NCBI RefSeq assembly: GCF_902506205.1
Contig: NZ_LR732816.1
Span: 1,213,849-1,277,848 of the forward strand
DNA: 64,000 nucleotides
Reading direction: 5' to 3'
DNA from: Brevundimonas sp. G8
GTDB lineage: Bacteria > Pseudomonadota > Alphaproteobacteria > Caulobacterales > Caulobacteraceae
Position 1 is the stretch's first letter; each line of letters opens with the position of its first letter. Positions 19,463-27,594 of this stretch are shown one piece after another. The position numbers were made by a program, and so were the translations under genes. Under the pieces are notes generated by a model. That model saw nothing but the letters and a program-made list of their open reading frames with translations. It was not told the origin of the DNA and ran no database searches.

Positions 19463-19921
19463 ATGCGTCTTCTGTCTTCCGTCGCGGCCGTCGCCGCCCT
19501 GGCCCTGACCACCCCGGCCTTCGCCGCGGGCCAAACCCCAGCGCCCGAGGCGGCGCCCGCCCCTGCCGCAGCCCCCGCACCGGCTGAAGACGCGGACAGC
19601 CCGGAAGCGGCTGCGTTCGAAGCCAAGGGCGAGGCCTTCGGCGAGAAGATGGAGACCATGTCCAACGAAATGCAAGCCGCCGCCGCCCAACCCGACAAGG
19701 CCAAGGCCAAGACCGATCTCGACGCCCTCCAGGCGCGCTATCAGCCTGAAGTCGATGCCTTCGCCGCCGAGCTGCAGGCCTTCGCGACGGGGCAAGGTGC
19801 CCCGGCGGATCAGATGGCCATCGCCGCCACACAGATCAAATCGATTCCGGCCATGGTTCGCACCAAGGTCGAAGAAGCCGCCGCTGCGCCCGCTGCTGCA
19901 GCACCCGCCCAACCGCAGTAA
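19463..19921 (+). CDS. secreted Ala/Pro-rich protein, paralogue 1
   Basis: 152 residues with a signal peptide (RLLSSVAAVAALALTTPAFA), then an Ala/Pro low-complexity linker, then a helical region (AFEAKGEAFGEKMETMSNEM, then LDALQARYQPEVDAFAAELQAFATG), and an Ala/Pro-rich tail. The function is not recognised. The next gene encodes a protein of the same plan with matching helices, so the two are probably tandem duplicates. Likely periplasmic. Confidence 0.72.
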   Translation: MRLLSSVAAVAALALTTPAFAAGQTPAPEAAPAPAAAPAPAEDADSPEAAAFEAKGEAFGEKMETMSNEMQAAAAQPDKAKAKTDLDALQARYQPEVDAFAAELQAFATGQGAPADQMAIAATQIKSIPAMVRTKVEEAAAAPAAAAPAQPQ

Positions 19922-20001
19922 GCCGAGCCTTACCGCGATTTCACTTGAGGCAGGGCGGCGCAGGGTCGAGTTTGCACGGGTCATTTAACGGGAGCCCTCC
20001 C

Positions 20002-20586
20002 ATGATCCGCCTGCTCAGCCTGACCGCCGCCCTGGCGATCCTGCCCCTGTCCTCCGCCATGGCCCAGGACGGGACGCCCGCCCCTGAATCCGCCGAAGCC
20101 CGGCTGGAAATCGCCTCCAACGCCTTCGAGGCCCGGATGGAGGCGTTCGGCAAACGCGCCGAGGCCATTTCCGAAGACCGGAGCCTGAGCGAGGCCGTGC
20201 GCGGCCAGCGCATCGCCGCCCTGTGGGCCGAATATGCCCCCGACGTCGCCGCCTTCACCGCCGAGACGACGAAACACGCCACGGAAATGGCGGCCGAAGC
20301 CTTGAAGGACATCGATGTCGACGCCCTGATCGCCGACGCCATGAACGACCCCGACGTCAAACAGGCGATCGAGGACGGCATGCACAAGGGCGTCGTCACC
20401 GCGAACGGCATCGCCCAGAACAGCGCCTGGACCAATCCAACCCCCGAGCAGATGGAAACCTACAGCCTGGTCGCCCAATACGCTCTGGACCAGGCCGCCG
20501 CCGATGTCGTTGACGTCGGCGTCGAAGCGCCCGAAGCGCCCGAGCCGCCGCAAACGCCCGAAGCTCCGGAACGTCCGACGGCTTAA
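20002..20586 (+). CDS. secreted helical protein, paralogue 2
   Basis: 194 residues. The ATG at 20002 has GGGAG upstream and begins a signal peptide (RLLSLTAALAILPLSSAMA); a longer reading from 19945 lacks these. The mature part contains NAFEARMEAFGKRAEAISED and later AALWAEYAPDVAAFTAETT. These align with NAFEAKGEAFGEKMETMSNE-like and QARYQPEVDAFAAEL segments of the preceding gene product. The C-terminus is a Pro/Glu/Ala repeat tail (EAPEAPEPPQTPEAPERP). Unknown function; probably periplasmic. Confidence 0.75.
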   Translation: MIRLLSLTAALAILPLSSAMAQDGTPAPESAEARLEIASNAFEARMEAFGKRAEAISEDRSLSEAVRGQRIAALWAEYAPDVAAFTAETTKHATEMAAEALKDIDVDALIADAMNDPDVKQAIEDGMHKGVVTANGIAQNSAWTNPTPEQMETYSLVAQYALDQAAADVVDVGVEAPEAPEPPQTPEAPERPTA

Positions 20587-20593
20587 CACCGCC

Positions 20594-20737
20594 GTCTCCT
20601 CCCCACTCGTGGGGAGGGGGACCGCGAAGCGGTGGAGGGGCTCTTGAAGTCCCACCGACGCTTGCGATGCGGTGAGAACCCCTCCGTCACGGCGCTGAAG
20701 ACGCGCCCCGTCTCCTCGCATGACATGGGGAGGAGAC
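20594..20737 (+). repeat. long palindromic intergenic repeat, copy A
   Basis: A 144-bp element bounded by inverted arms GTCTCCTCCCC (20594-20604) and GGGGAGGAGAC (20727-20737). Inside are GGGAGGGGGACCGC, GGAGGGGCTCTTGAAG and CCCCTCCGTCACGGCG, all shared with copy B 1.5 kb away. It lies between two plus-strand genes and looks like a non-coding, REP/MITE-like element able to form strong hairpins. Confidence 0.8.
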
Positions 20738-20781
20738 GGAGGTCCTTGACCGCGCCGACCTAAGCAGCGACATCGCGCCGC

Positions 20782-21414
20782 ATGCCCGCCCTGCCCGTCG
20801 ATCCGCACCTCTATTCGACCTTCCTCGGCGTGATGGCGGTGATGGCGATCACGCCGGGCCCGGCCAATCTGTTCGCGGTCGCCACCGGCGTCGAAAAAGG
20901 GCGGGCCTCGGCCCTCGTCGGGGTCGTGGGCATGAATGCGGCGACTTTGGTTTGGTTCGGCGCGGCGGCCCTGGGTCTGGGCGCCCTGGTCAAGGCCTTC
21001 CCCGCCGCCTTCAGGGTCATCGCCGTCCTGGGCGCCCTCTATGTCGCCTGGCTGGGGATCAAGGCCCTGCGCGGCGCCTTCGCCACCGCCGCCCAGCCGG
21101 ACCATGTCGTGGTCAAGAAGGGGCGCAGCGCCTTGGTCGACGGGTTCGCCGTCCAGATCGCCAACCCCAAGGCCATCCTGTTCTTCACCGCCGTCCTGCC
21201 GCCGTTCGTGGACGTGAACCGGCCGGTCGCGCCGCAGATGGCGATGTTCGCCGTCGCCGCCATCGGCATGGATATGCTGTCGATGAGCACCTACGCCCTG
21301 TCCGGCGCGGCCCTGTCGCGTCGCATGCAGCAGCCCCGGTTCAAGCGGGGATTCGGCGTCTTCGTCGGCCTCCTTCTGATGACGGCGGCGGGGCTTATCG
21401 TCCTCAGGCTCTAG
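20782..21414 (+). CDS. LysE/RhtB-family amino-acid exporter
   Basis: 210 residues with six hydrophobic helices. The N-terminal AITPGPANLFAVATGVEKGR is the LysE-type signature (TPGP). Another typical stretch is FAVQIANPKAILFFTAVLPPFVD. These inner-membrane proteins export amino acids such as homoserine, threonine or lysine, driven by the proton gradient. The specific substrate cannot be read from the sequence. It follows palindromic repeat copy A and is probably transcribed from its own promoter. Confidence 0.9.
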   Translation: MPALPVDPHLYSTFLGVMAVMAITPGPANLFAVATGVEKGRASALVGVVGMNAATLVWFGAAALGLGALVKAFPAAFRVIAVLGALYVAWLGIKALRGAFATAAQPDHVVVKKGRSALVDGFAVQIANPKAILFFTAVLPPFVDVNRPVAPQMAMFAVAAIGMDMLSMSTYALSGAALSRRMQQPRFKRGFGVFVGLLLMTAAGLIVLRL

Positions 21415-21513
21415 ACGCCGCGACGCTTCGTCCTAGATTGATCGGGAACGCCGCCGTTCATGCTCCGTTCAGCCGTCAGAGCGCCCGAATGGGCGATCAA
21501 GGAGTTTGATGTC

Positions 21514-22086
21514 ATGAAAGCCCTCCCCTTAAAGACCCTGGCCATGACCATGGCCGCCGGTCTTGCGCTGGCCGCCTGCGCCACCGCCACCCCCTACCAG
21601 CCCGCAGGCCTCAACGGCCAGCGCGGCGGCTATGTCGAACAGCGTCTGGAAAACGACCGTTTCCGGGTCAGCTTCTCCGGCAACTCGCTGACCTCGCGCG
21701 AGCAGGTCGAGCAGTCGCTGCTGCTGCGTTCGGCCGAACTGACGGTCGAGAGCGGTTACGACTGGTTCGCCACCGTCAACCGCGCCACCGACCGCGACAC
21801 CCGCTTCGTCGGCACGCCCGATCCGTTCTATTCAGGCTACAACCGCTTCTACAGCCCCTATTGGGGTCCGTCGTGGCGCTACTATCGCAGCGGTTTCTGG
21901 AGCCCGTGGGACCGTTACGGTCCGTGGGGCGCCAACGACTTCGACGTTCGTCAGGTCGATCGTTTCGAGGCCAACGCCGAGATCGTGATGGGCCGCGGAC
22001 CCAAGCCCGCTGGCGATCCCAACGCCTTCGACGCCCGCGAGGTGGTCCAGAACCTTGGCCCGCAGGTCACGCGACCGGCGGCGTAA
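21514..22086 (+). CDS. CC0125/CC1285-family lipoprotein
   Basis: 190 residues from the ATG at 21514, with AAGGAG nine bases upstream. A lipoprotein signal peptide ends in the lipobox LAACATATPYQP. The body has the family's RGGYVEQRLENDRFRVSFSGNSLTSREQVEQSLLLRSAELT region in shortened form, in which a solvent-exposed beta-alpha unit is expected. An unusual Tyr/Trp/Phe/Arg-rich central segment follows (FYSPYWGPSWRYYRSG). The family is typical of Caulobacterales; its molecular function is unknown. It should be anchored in the outer or inner membrane facing the periplasm. Confidence 0.85.
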   Translation: MKALPLKTLAMTMAAGLALAACATATPYQPAGLNGQRGGYVEQRLENDRFRVSFSGNSLTSREQVEQSLLLRSAELTVESGYDWFATVNRATDRDTRFVGTPDPFYSGYNRFYSPYWGPSWRYYRSGFWSPWDRYGPWGANDFDVRQVDRFEANAEIVMGRGPKPAGDPNAFDAREVVQNLGPQVTRPAA

Positions 22087-22093
22087 ACGCGTC

Positions 22094-22258
22094 GTCTCCT
22101 CCCTGTTCGCGCAGCGAATGGGGAGGGGGACCGCCGGCGAAGCCGGTGGTGGAGGGGCTCTTGAAGCCTCCCAAACATTTGGAGACGGAGAGAGCCCCTC
22201 CGTCACGGCGTCAAGAGCGCCGCGCCACCTCCCCATCGCTCCGCGATAGGGAGGAGAC
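22094..22258 (+). repeat. long palindromic intergenic repeat, copy B
   Basis: A 165-bp element with inverted ends GTCTCCTCCC (22094-22103) and GGGAGGAGAC (22249-22258) and the same internal blocks as copy A. It fills the gap between the 3' ends of two convergent genes, where its hairpins could act as a two-way transcription terminator or mRNA 3'-end protector. Confidence 0.8.
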
Positions 22259-22268
22259 ATTCAAAACA

Positions 22269-23036
22269 TTACCCGACCCGCGGCGACTTCAGCCGGCGCT
22301 TGTTCGAGTGGGTGGCCGGCGCCGCGCCCAAATCTTCCGGCACCTCGCCCTTGAAGTAGTAGCGCTGCCAAGCCTCCTTGGCCGCATCGGGATCGCCGCC
22401 GGCGAGACGTTGGTTGAAGTCGGTGCGGGCGCGGTTCCAGGCCTCGAACTGGCCCTTCATCACCGGGTTAGATTCCAGGGTGCGGATGATCGGCTGGAAC
22501 TGCTCGACCTTCTTGTGCTCGATCAGATTGATGAAGCAGAAGGGCTCGCCCTTCTCGAACGTGATCCGGCCCGGCCGGGTGAAAATCCAGTTCATCGTGA
22601 AGGGGAAGGGCAGCCAGTCGGTCTCGATCAGGCCGACCAGGGGCTGGATTCCGTCCTTCACATGGTTGGGCGACCCCGAGCACATCATCCCCCAGCCCGG
22701 CGGCGTGCGGAACAGATACTGGGGATGCATGGTCAGGACGCCGCGCGAGAAGTGCGAGGTGACGAAATGGTCCAGATCGTGCTGGGGCCGGTCCGGCGTG
22801 ATGACGATGTCTTCCTGACGCGGGCCGCCGTTCCACTCGGCCGAGAAGCCGAACGGGCACAAAATCTCCCACCCCGTGGTGTTGGCCATGTTCAGCGGCA
22901 AACAGCGATAGGGGTGGCGACTGATGAAGGCGTCCATCCAGTTGCGCGACTGGCGACCGGGCACCAGATCCGGCGGCCGGGCCGTCATCGGATAGCATTC
23001 CAGTTCCAGCGGGCGCGTCTGCACGGTATCGACCAT
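22269..23036 (-). CDS. DUF6065-like protein of unknown function
   Basis: 255 residues; the ATG at 23036 has AGGA seven bases upstream, better placed than for the ATG at 23042. No signal peptide or membrane helix. The sequence is rich in aromatic residues (NMANTTGWEILCPFGFSAEWNGG, PFPFTMNWIFTRPG) and ends with a basic tail. I believe it belongs to the uncharacterised DUF6065 family, found in Caulobacterales and Sphingomonads. Members are sometimes near natural-product or oxygenase genes, but no such partner is present here. Function unknown. Confidence 0.78.
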   Translation of the reverse strand: MVDTVQTRPLELECYPMTARPPDLVPGRQSRNWMDAFISRHPYRCLPLNMANTTGWEILCPFGFSAEWNGGPRQEDIVITPDRPQHDLDHFVTSHFSRGVLTMHPQYLFRTPPGWGMMCSGSPNHVKDGIQPLVGLIETDWLPFPFTMNWIFTRPGRITFEKGEPFCFINLIEHKKVEQFQPIIRTLESNPVMKGQFEAWNRARTDFNQRLAGGDPDAAKEAWQRYYFKGEVPEDLGAAPATHSNKRRLKSPRVG

Positions 23037-23073
23037 GATCATTTCCTAACGCCCGAAACCCGACGGCTCAACC

Positions 23074-23607
23074 ATGACTGACGAACCCGCTGCCACTCCG
23101 GCGTTCGACCGCGAGACATTGACCGTCTGGCTGACCGCGAACGGCGTGGATCACGTCACCCACGACCACCCGGCCGTCTTCCGCGTCGAGGAGGGGCTGG
23201 ACCTCAAGGCCGACCTGCCCGGCGCCCACACTAAGAACCTGTTCCTGAAAGACCACAAAGGCCGCCTCTGGCTGATCTCCGCCCGCCAGGACACAGTCAT
23301 CGACCTGAAGCGCGCGGCGGGGGCGATGGGATCAGGCCGGCTGTCGTTCGGCAACGAGACCCTGATGTGGGAGACGCTAGGCGTCCGCCCCGGCTCCGTC
23401 ACGGCGCTGGGCCTGATCAACGACATCGACCGCCACGTGACCTTCGTCCTGGACCGCCGCCTGTGGGACGCCGACATCGTCAACTTCCACCCCCTGACCA
23501 ATACGGCGACGACGGCGCTGGATCAGAGAGCGTTCCGGCGGGTGCTGTCGCTGTTGACACGCGAGCCAGTGTTGGTGGATTTCGAGGCTCTGACCTCAAG
23601 CGTCTAG
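23074..23607 (+). CDS. prolyl-tRNA deacylase-like editing protein (ProX/YbaK domain)
   Basis: 177 residues forming a single YbaK/aminoacyl-tRNA-synthetase-associated domain. Family signatures are the invariant Lys in [12 protein letters not shown] and the [11 protein letters not shown] segment followed by [19 protein letters not shown]. Freestanding members hydrolyse misacylated tRNA, most often Ala-tRNAPro, as a trans-editing step for prolyl-tRNA synthetase. It is divergent from the DUF6065-like gene over about 37 bp and convergent with the NTF2-like gene, with a 4-bp overlap. Confidence 0.88.
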   Translation: MTDEPAATPAFDRETLTVWLTANGVDHVTHDHPAVFRVEEGLDLKADLPGAHTKNLFLKDHKGRLWLISARQDTVIDLKRAAGAMGSGRLSFGNETLMWETLGVRPGSVTALGLINDIDRHVTFVLDRRLWDADIVNFHPLTNTATTALDQRAFRRVLSLLTREPVLVDFEALTSSV

Positions 23608-24338
23608 CGCTGCATTTGCGCCGTCGTCACCGCTTGGCCACCATCGAAGATCGTGACCTCGTCGCCATTGAAGGCGAACTGAATATCCCGGTCCGTCGCG
23701 GCGAAACGCGCCTCGCTGACCGGAAAGAGGACCAGCGACAGACCGCCGGACTGCATTCGCAAGCCGCGCCCCTCGACCGACAGGGTCACGTCGCCGAAAT
23801 CCGGCGACCGATACCGACCGGCGAATGATGGCAGGCGCGTCGCGTCGAACGCCGCATCGACGGGCGGCGGTGCATAGGGCGGCGGGCCGTGATCGTAGCT
23901 GACCACCCGAGCCATCCGCCATCGCCCGTCTTCCCGGCGCCAGACATCGGCGAACCGGGCGCGGGCGCTGATATGCTCGGCCTTGCCGTCCTGCCGGACG
24001 TAGAACTGATGATCCCCGACGAGGAAGATATTGCGGTCCGCCAGCGGATAGGCCTGGACCGTGCCCTGGACGACTTCGCGGCGCAGATGCTGGCCCGCCG
24101 TCCCGCACGGCCCGCTCATCAGCGAGGCGACGATCGCGTCGCGTCCGCGCGTCAGGCCGGTGATGTCGTGATAGAATTCTGCGTCCTCGGTGAAGGCTGC
24201 CGCCATCCGATCCCGGTCGCAGTCATTATAGGCGGCCCAGAAGGCCTCGTCGGCCTGCTCCACCTCGGCCGCTGGGGTCGGGGGAGCCTCAGCCCCGCCC
24301 GCCAGGGCTGCCGCAAGGACCGCTGCGATGATGATCAT
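23604..24338 (-). CDS. secreted SnoaL/NTF2-like (DUF4440) protein
   Basis: 244 residues with a short signal peptide ([18 protein letters not shown]). The first domain (about residues 25-150) is NTF2-like: [32 protein letters not shown] in shortened form, then [21 protein letters not shown], characteristic of the DUF4440/SnoaL fold. The second part (about 165-244) is a small beta-rich module resembling those often attached to secreted DUF4440 or beta-lactamase-like proteins ([18 protein letters not shown]). No catalytic role can be assigned. Probably periplasmic. Confidence 0.82.
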   Translation of the reverse strand: MIIIAAVLAAALAGGAEAPPTPAAEVEQADEAFWAAYNDCDRDRMAAAFTEDAEFYHDITGLTRGRDAIVASLMSGPCGTAGQHLRREVVQGTVQAYPLADRNIFLVGDHQFYVRQDGKAEHISARARFADVWRREDGRWRMARVVSYDHGPPPYAPPPVDAAFDATRLPSFAGRYRSPDFGDVTLSVEGRGLRMQSGGLSLVLFPVSEARFAATDRDIQFAFNGDEVTIFDGGQAVTTAQMQR

Positions 24339-24652
24339 GTCTTCTCACTCGAAACGATCCTGAACTCAGGCTCAAAGGACAGGAGGCGTCGAGCGGCCCG
24401 AACGGATGCAACGCCGCCCACATTCTCTTGACGCCACCGACCGCTTGAACCCCGCGACCGATGCCCCATCTCGGAAACCACGGCCGATCAGCAGGGGAGC
24501 GAGCGGTGATTTCAGACGATTCAGACGAATTAGACTCTGTTTTCTGCGCCCCCCGTCTGAAATCCCGGCGCGACCCTATCGCCGCTTGATGCCGACGCAT
24601 CCCGACGCCATCTGAACCGTTGATCCTGACTGACGCTGCACGGACTTCGCCC
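24339..24652. other. 314-bp divergent intergenic region with an 11-bp inverted repeat
   Basis: No convincing gene is present. A perfect 11-bp inverted repeat, GATTTCAGACG (24508-24518) and CGTCTGAAATC (24554-24564), encloses a short direct repeat TCAGACGAT/TCAGACGAA and a locally AT-rich stretch. It may be an operator or mRNA leader structure for the downstream thioredoxin gene. Nothing else stands out. Confidence 0.5.
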
Positions 24653-25561
24653 ATGACTTTGCTCGATCCGACCCTGACCCCCGGCCACTCTGGCGACGAC
24701 CTGATCAAGGAAGGCACCGACGCCTCCTTCATGACGGACGTGATTGAGGCGTCAAAGCATCAGCCTGTGATCGTGGACTTCTGGGCCACCTGGTGCGGGC
24801 CGTGCCGGACCCTGGGGCCGGCGCTTGAGAAGGGCGTGCGCGCCGCCAAGGGGGCGGTGAAGATGGTCAAGATTGATGTGGACGCCAATCCGGCCTATGC
24901 GGGTCAGCTGCGGGTGCAGTCGATCCCCACGGTCTACGCCTTCGTCGATGGCCAGCCCGTGGACGGCTTCCAGGGCGCGATCCCCGACAGCCAGATCAAG
25001 GCCTTCATCGACAAGCTGACCGGCGGCCAGGGCGGATCCACCGAGACGGCGCAACTGCTGGAGCTGGGTGAGGAATCTCTCGGCCTGAACGACTTCGGCG
25101 GCGCGGCCCAGGCCTTCGCCCATGTCCTGTCGATCGAACCCGAGAACGAAAAGGCCATCGCCGGCATGGCGCGGGTCTATCTGGGCGGCGGCGACCACGA
25201 ACAGGCGCTGCAGACCATCGCCATGGCGCCGCAGGACTCCAAGGAGCCGACGGTCCAAAGCGTGCGCGCCCAACTGGCCCTGGCGGCGAAAGCCCCGTCA
25301 GGCGTTTCGACCGAGCTGGAGGCCAAGGTGGCGGCCGATCCGAACGATCACCAGGCCCGGTTCGACCTCGCCGAAGCCCAGAGCGCGGCCGGCGACTTCC
25401 AGGGCGCGGTCGACAATCTGCTGCACATCATCAAGGCCGACCGCGAGTGGAACGAACAGGCGGCGCGCAAGCAGCTGCTGGTCATCTTCGAAGCGGCGGG
25501 CGTCAGTTCCGACGTGGCCAAGGACGGACGGCGCCGGCTGTCGTCGATCCTGTTTTCATAA
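24653..25561 (+). CDS. thioredoxin-TPR co-chaperone (YbbN/CnoX-like)
   Basis: 302 residues from the ATG at 24653; a TTG eleven codons earlier is in frame but less typical. The N-terminal thioredoxin domain has the active-site motif FWATWCGPCRTL (WCGPC, so redox-capable, unlike E. coli CnoX with SxxC). The C-terminal half (from about residue 140) contains tetratricopeptide-like repeats (EESLGLNDFGGAAQAFAHVL, ARVYLGGGDHEQALQTI). Family members protect client proteins from over-oxidation and hand them to chaperones. No good Shine-Dalgarno is visible. It is followed by the Lon-substrate-domain gene, fitting a protein quality-control group. Confidence 0.9.
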   Translation: MTLLDPTLTPGHSGDDLIKEGTDASFMTDVIEASKHQPVIVDFWATWCGPCRTLGPALEKGVRAAKGAVKMVKIDVDANPAYAGQLRVQSIPTVYAFVDGQPVDGFQGAIPDSQIKAFIDKLTGGQGGSTETAQLLELGEESLGLNDFGGAAQAFAHVLSIEPENEKAIAGMARVYLGGGDHEQALQTIAMAPQDSKEPTVQSVRAQLALAAKAPSGVSTELEAKVAADPNDHQARFDLAEAQSAAGDFQGAVDNLLHIIKADREWNEQAARKQLLVIFEAAGVSSDVAKDGRRRLSSILFS

Positions 25562-25574
25562 GCGCGAAACCACC

Positions 25575-25604
25575 GGCCTCAAGTAGCCCGAAGGGCGATA
25601 GGCC
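25575..25604 (+). repeat. short palindromic repeat, copy 1 (5' of the Lon-domain gene)
   Basis: GGCCTCAAGTAGCCCGAAGG continues to GGCGATAGGCC, a hairpin with GGCCT/AGGCC outer and GCCC/GGGC inner arms. It ends 11 bases before the ATG at 25616 and is followed directly by an AAGGAGA Shine-Dalgarno. Shares its layout with copies at 26541 and, inverted, 63873. Confidence 0.75.
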
Positions 25605-25615
25605 AAGGAGAAAAG

Positions 25616-26272
25616 ATGCCGCAAGGTTACGTCCGCGCACTCGATCTGCCGCAGGTGATCCCGGTGTTCCCGCTGGGCGGGACCATCCTGCTGCCGCGTG
25701 GGCAACTGCCGCTGAACATCTTCGAGCCGCGCTATCTCAACATGGTGGACGACGCCATGGCCGGGGATCGGATCATCGGCCTGGTCCAGCCCAATGGCGG
25801 AACCCCGGCGCTGCCCAGCCTGTCGCCGATCGGGTGCGCCGGCCGGATCACCAGCTTCGCCGAGACGTCCGATGGCCGGTATCTGATCACGCTTACCGGG
25901 GTGTCGCGGTTCCGCATCGCCGCCGAAATGCCGTCCAAGGCGCCCTATCGCCAGATCCGCGCCGCCTTCGAGGCCTATGAATCCGACCTGGCGTCTCCGC
26001 CGGAAGAACCGGATTTCGACCGCGAGGCCTTCCTGGACGCCCTGCGCGCCTACATGGCCCACCGCCTTCTGGACATCGACTGGGAGACGGCCGAGAGCGC
26101 GCCGATGGAGGCCTTGGTCAACAGCCTGTCGATGGCCCTGCCGTTCGAGCCGGCCGAAAAACAAGCGCTGCTGGAGGCCATGGGCCTGATGCCCCGCGCC
26201 GAGGCCCTGACCGCCCTGCTGCGCATCGACGCCGCCGACGCCGGTGACGACGCCGCGCCGTCTATGCAATAA
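25616..26272 (+). CDS. LON peptidase substrate-binding domain protein
   Basis: 218 residues comprising only the Lon N-terminal (LAN) domain: [26 protein letters not shown] at its start in shortened form, then a helical C-terminal half. No ATPase or protease domain is present. Freestanding LAN proteins are widespread in Proteobacteria, are presumed to bind unfolded proteins, and have no settled function. A strong AAGGAGA precedes the ATG. The gene lies between the thioredoxin-TPR protein and a Trm112-like gene on the same strand and is probably co-transcribed with them. Confidence 0.9.
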   Translation: MPQGYVRALDLPQVIPVFPLGGTILLPRGQLPLNIFEPRYLNMVDDAMAGDRIIGLVQPNGGTPALPSLSPIGCAGRITSFAETSDGRYLITLTGVSRFRIAAEMPSKAPYRQIRAAFEAYESDLASPPEEPDFDREAFLDALRAYMAHRLLDIDWETAESAPMEALVNSLSMALPFEPAEKQALLEAMGLMPRAEALTALLRIDAADAGDDAAPSMQ

Positions 26273-26297
26273 GCGGCCACGCTTTCAGGAAACCGCC

Positions 26298-26492
26298 ATG
26301 AGTGATGCTTTTAACACCCCTGTTTCGGTCGATCCGCGCCTGCTTGAAGTGCTGGTCTGCCCCGTCACGCGCGGCAAGCTGACCTACGACCGCGACGCCA
26401 ACGAACTGATCTCGGCCGGCGCCAAGCTGGCCTATCCGATCCGCGAGGGCGTGCCGATCATGCTGACCGAGGAAGCGCGTCAGCTGGACTAG
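26298..26492 (+). CDS. Trm112/YcaR-family small protein
   Basis: 64 residues from the ATG at 26298, with CAGGA upstream. The core [17 protein letters not shown], then [19 protein letters not shown], is the Trm112/UPF0434 fold. Only one Cys remains in the CPVT motif where zinc-binding members have CxxC, so metal binding is doubtful. Bacterial members have no firmly established role; related proteins activate methyltransferases. It lies 25 bp after the Lon-domain gene. Confidence 0.88.
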   Translation: MSDAFNTPVSVDPRLLEVLVCPVTRGKLTYDRDANELISAGAKLAYPIREGVPIMLTEEARQLD

Positions 26493-26540
26493 GGCGCTCC
26501 AACCCCCACCCCCGAACCTTACCGGCCCGAAGCACCTGAC

Positions 26541-26572
26541 GGGCCTCAAGTAGCGCGAAGCGCGATAGGCCC
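26541..26572 (+). repeat. short palindromic repeat, copy 2 (5' of gshB)
   Basis: GGGCCTCAAGTAGCGCGAAG continues to CGCGATAGGCCC. The outer arms GGGCCT/AGGCCC and inner GCGC/GCGC can pair. It ends four bases before the gshB ATG, in the place where a Shine-Dalgarno would lie. Confidence 0.78.
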
Positions 26573-26576
26573 AAGC

Positions 26577-27533
26577 ATGACCCTCAAAATCGCCATCCAG
26601 ATGGACCCGATCGAGGCCGTCGACATCGCCGGGGACACCACCTTCCTGATGGCCGAGACGGCCCAGGCGCGCGGGCACAAACAGTGGGTCTATGACTTCC
26701 GCACCCTGGCGCTGGAGGAGGGCCGCCTCTACTGCCGCGCCCGGCCGATCACCGTGCGCCGCGAGGTGGGAAACCACGTCAGCTTCGGCGACTGGGAGAC
26801 GCTGGATTTAGCCGAGGACGTGGACGTCATCCTGATGCGTCAGGATCCACCCTTCGACATGGCCTATGTCACCGCCACCTATCTGCTGGAGACGGTCCAC
26901 CCCCGGACCCTGGTGGTCAACGACCCGGCCCAGGTGCGTTCGGCGCCCGAAAAGCTGATGGTCACGGCCTTCCCCGGCCTGCAGCCGCCGACGCTGATCT
27001 CCGCCGATCCCGTCGCCCTGACCGCCTTCCACAAGAAGCACGGCGAGGTGGTTCTGAAACCGCTGCACGGCAACGGCGGCTCGGGCGTGATCAAGCTGCG
27101 CGCCGACGATCCCAATCTGGACGCCCTGATCGAGATCCACGCCGCAGGCAGCCGCGACCCGCTGGTGATCCAGAAGTTCATTCCCGCCGTCTCCAAGGGC
27201 GACAAGCGGATCATCCTGATCGACGGCGAGCCGGTCGGCGCCATCAACCGCGTCCCGGCGGCCGGCGCCGTGCGTTCAAACCTGCACGTCGGCGGCACCG
27301 CCATGCCGGTCGAACTGACGCCGCGCGATTTGGAAATCTGCAAGGCCATCGGCCCGACGCTGAAGGAACGCGGCCTGATCTTCGTCGGCATCGACGTGAT
27401 TGGGGACTATCTGACCGAGATCAACGTCACCTCCCCCACCGGCGCCCAGCAGTTGAAGACCTTCACCGGCATCGACGCCACCGCCTTGATGTGGGACGCC
27501 ATCGAAGCCCGCCGCGCCGCACAGGTTGCATGA
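26577..27533 (+). CDS. gshB: glutathione synthetase
   Basis: 318 residues. The ATP-grasp ligase joins gamma-glutamylcysteine and glycine to give glutathione in the cytoplasm. Signatures are the N-terminal [19 protein letters not shown], the ATP-binding [17 protein letters not shown], and the C-terminal [21 protein letters not shown]. Length is normal. No Shine-Dalgarno is visible: the palindromic repeat copy 2 occupies the region right up to four bases before the ATG. Confidence 0.95.
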   Translation: MTLKIAIQMDPIEAVDIAGDTTFLMAETAQARGHKQWVYDFRTLALEEGRLYCRARPITVRREVGNHVSFGDWETLDLAEDVDVILMRQDPPFDMAYVTATYLLETVHPRTLVVNDPAQVRSAPEKLMVTAFPGLQPPTLISADPVALTAFHKKHGEVVLKPLHGNGGSGVIKLRADDPNLDALIEIHAAGSRDPLVIQKFIPAVSKGDKRIILIDGEPVGAINRVPAAGAVRSNLHVGGTAMPVELTPRDLEICKAIGPTLKERGLIFVGIDVIGDYLTEINVTSPTGAQQLKTFTGIDATALMWDAIEARRAAQVA

Positions 27534-27594
27534 CCGCCACTTGAATTAGATTTCGGTTCATGGTTCGTTCTTTCGTGGGAAGCGGGAGGACGTC

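Noticed and set aside
24406..24615. 69-codon plus-strand open frame in the 24.3-24.65 kb gap
   Set aside because: Arg/Pro-rich with no recognisable domain, no Shine-Dalgarno, and it crosses the inverted repeat; probably chance.
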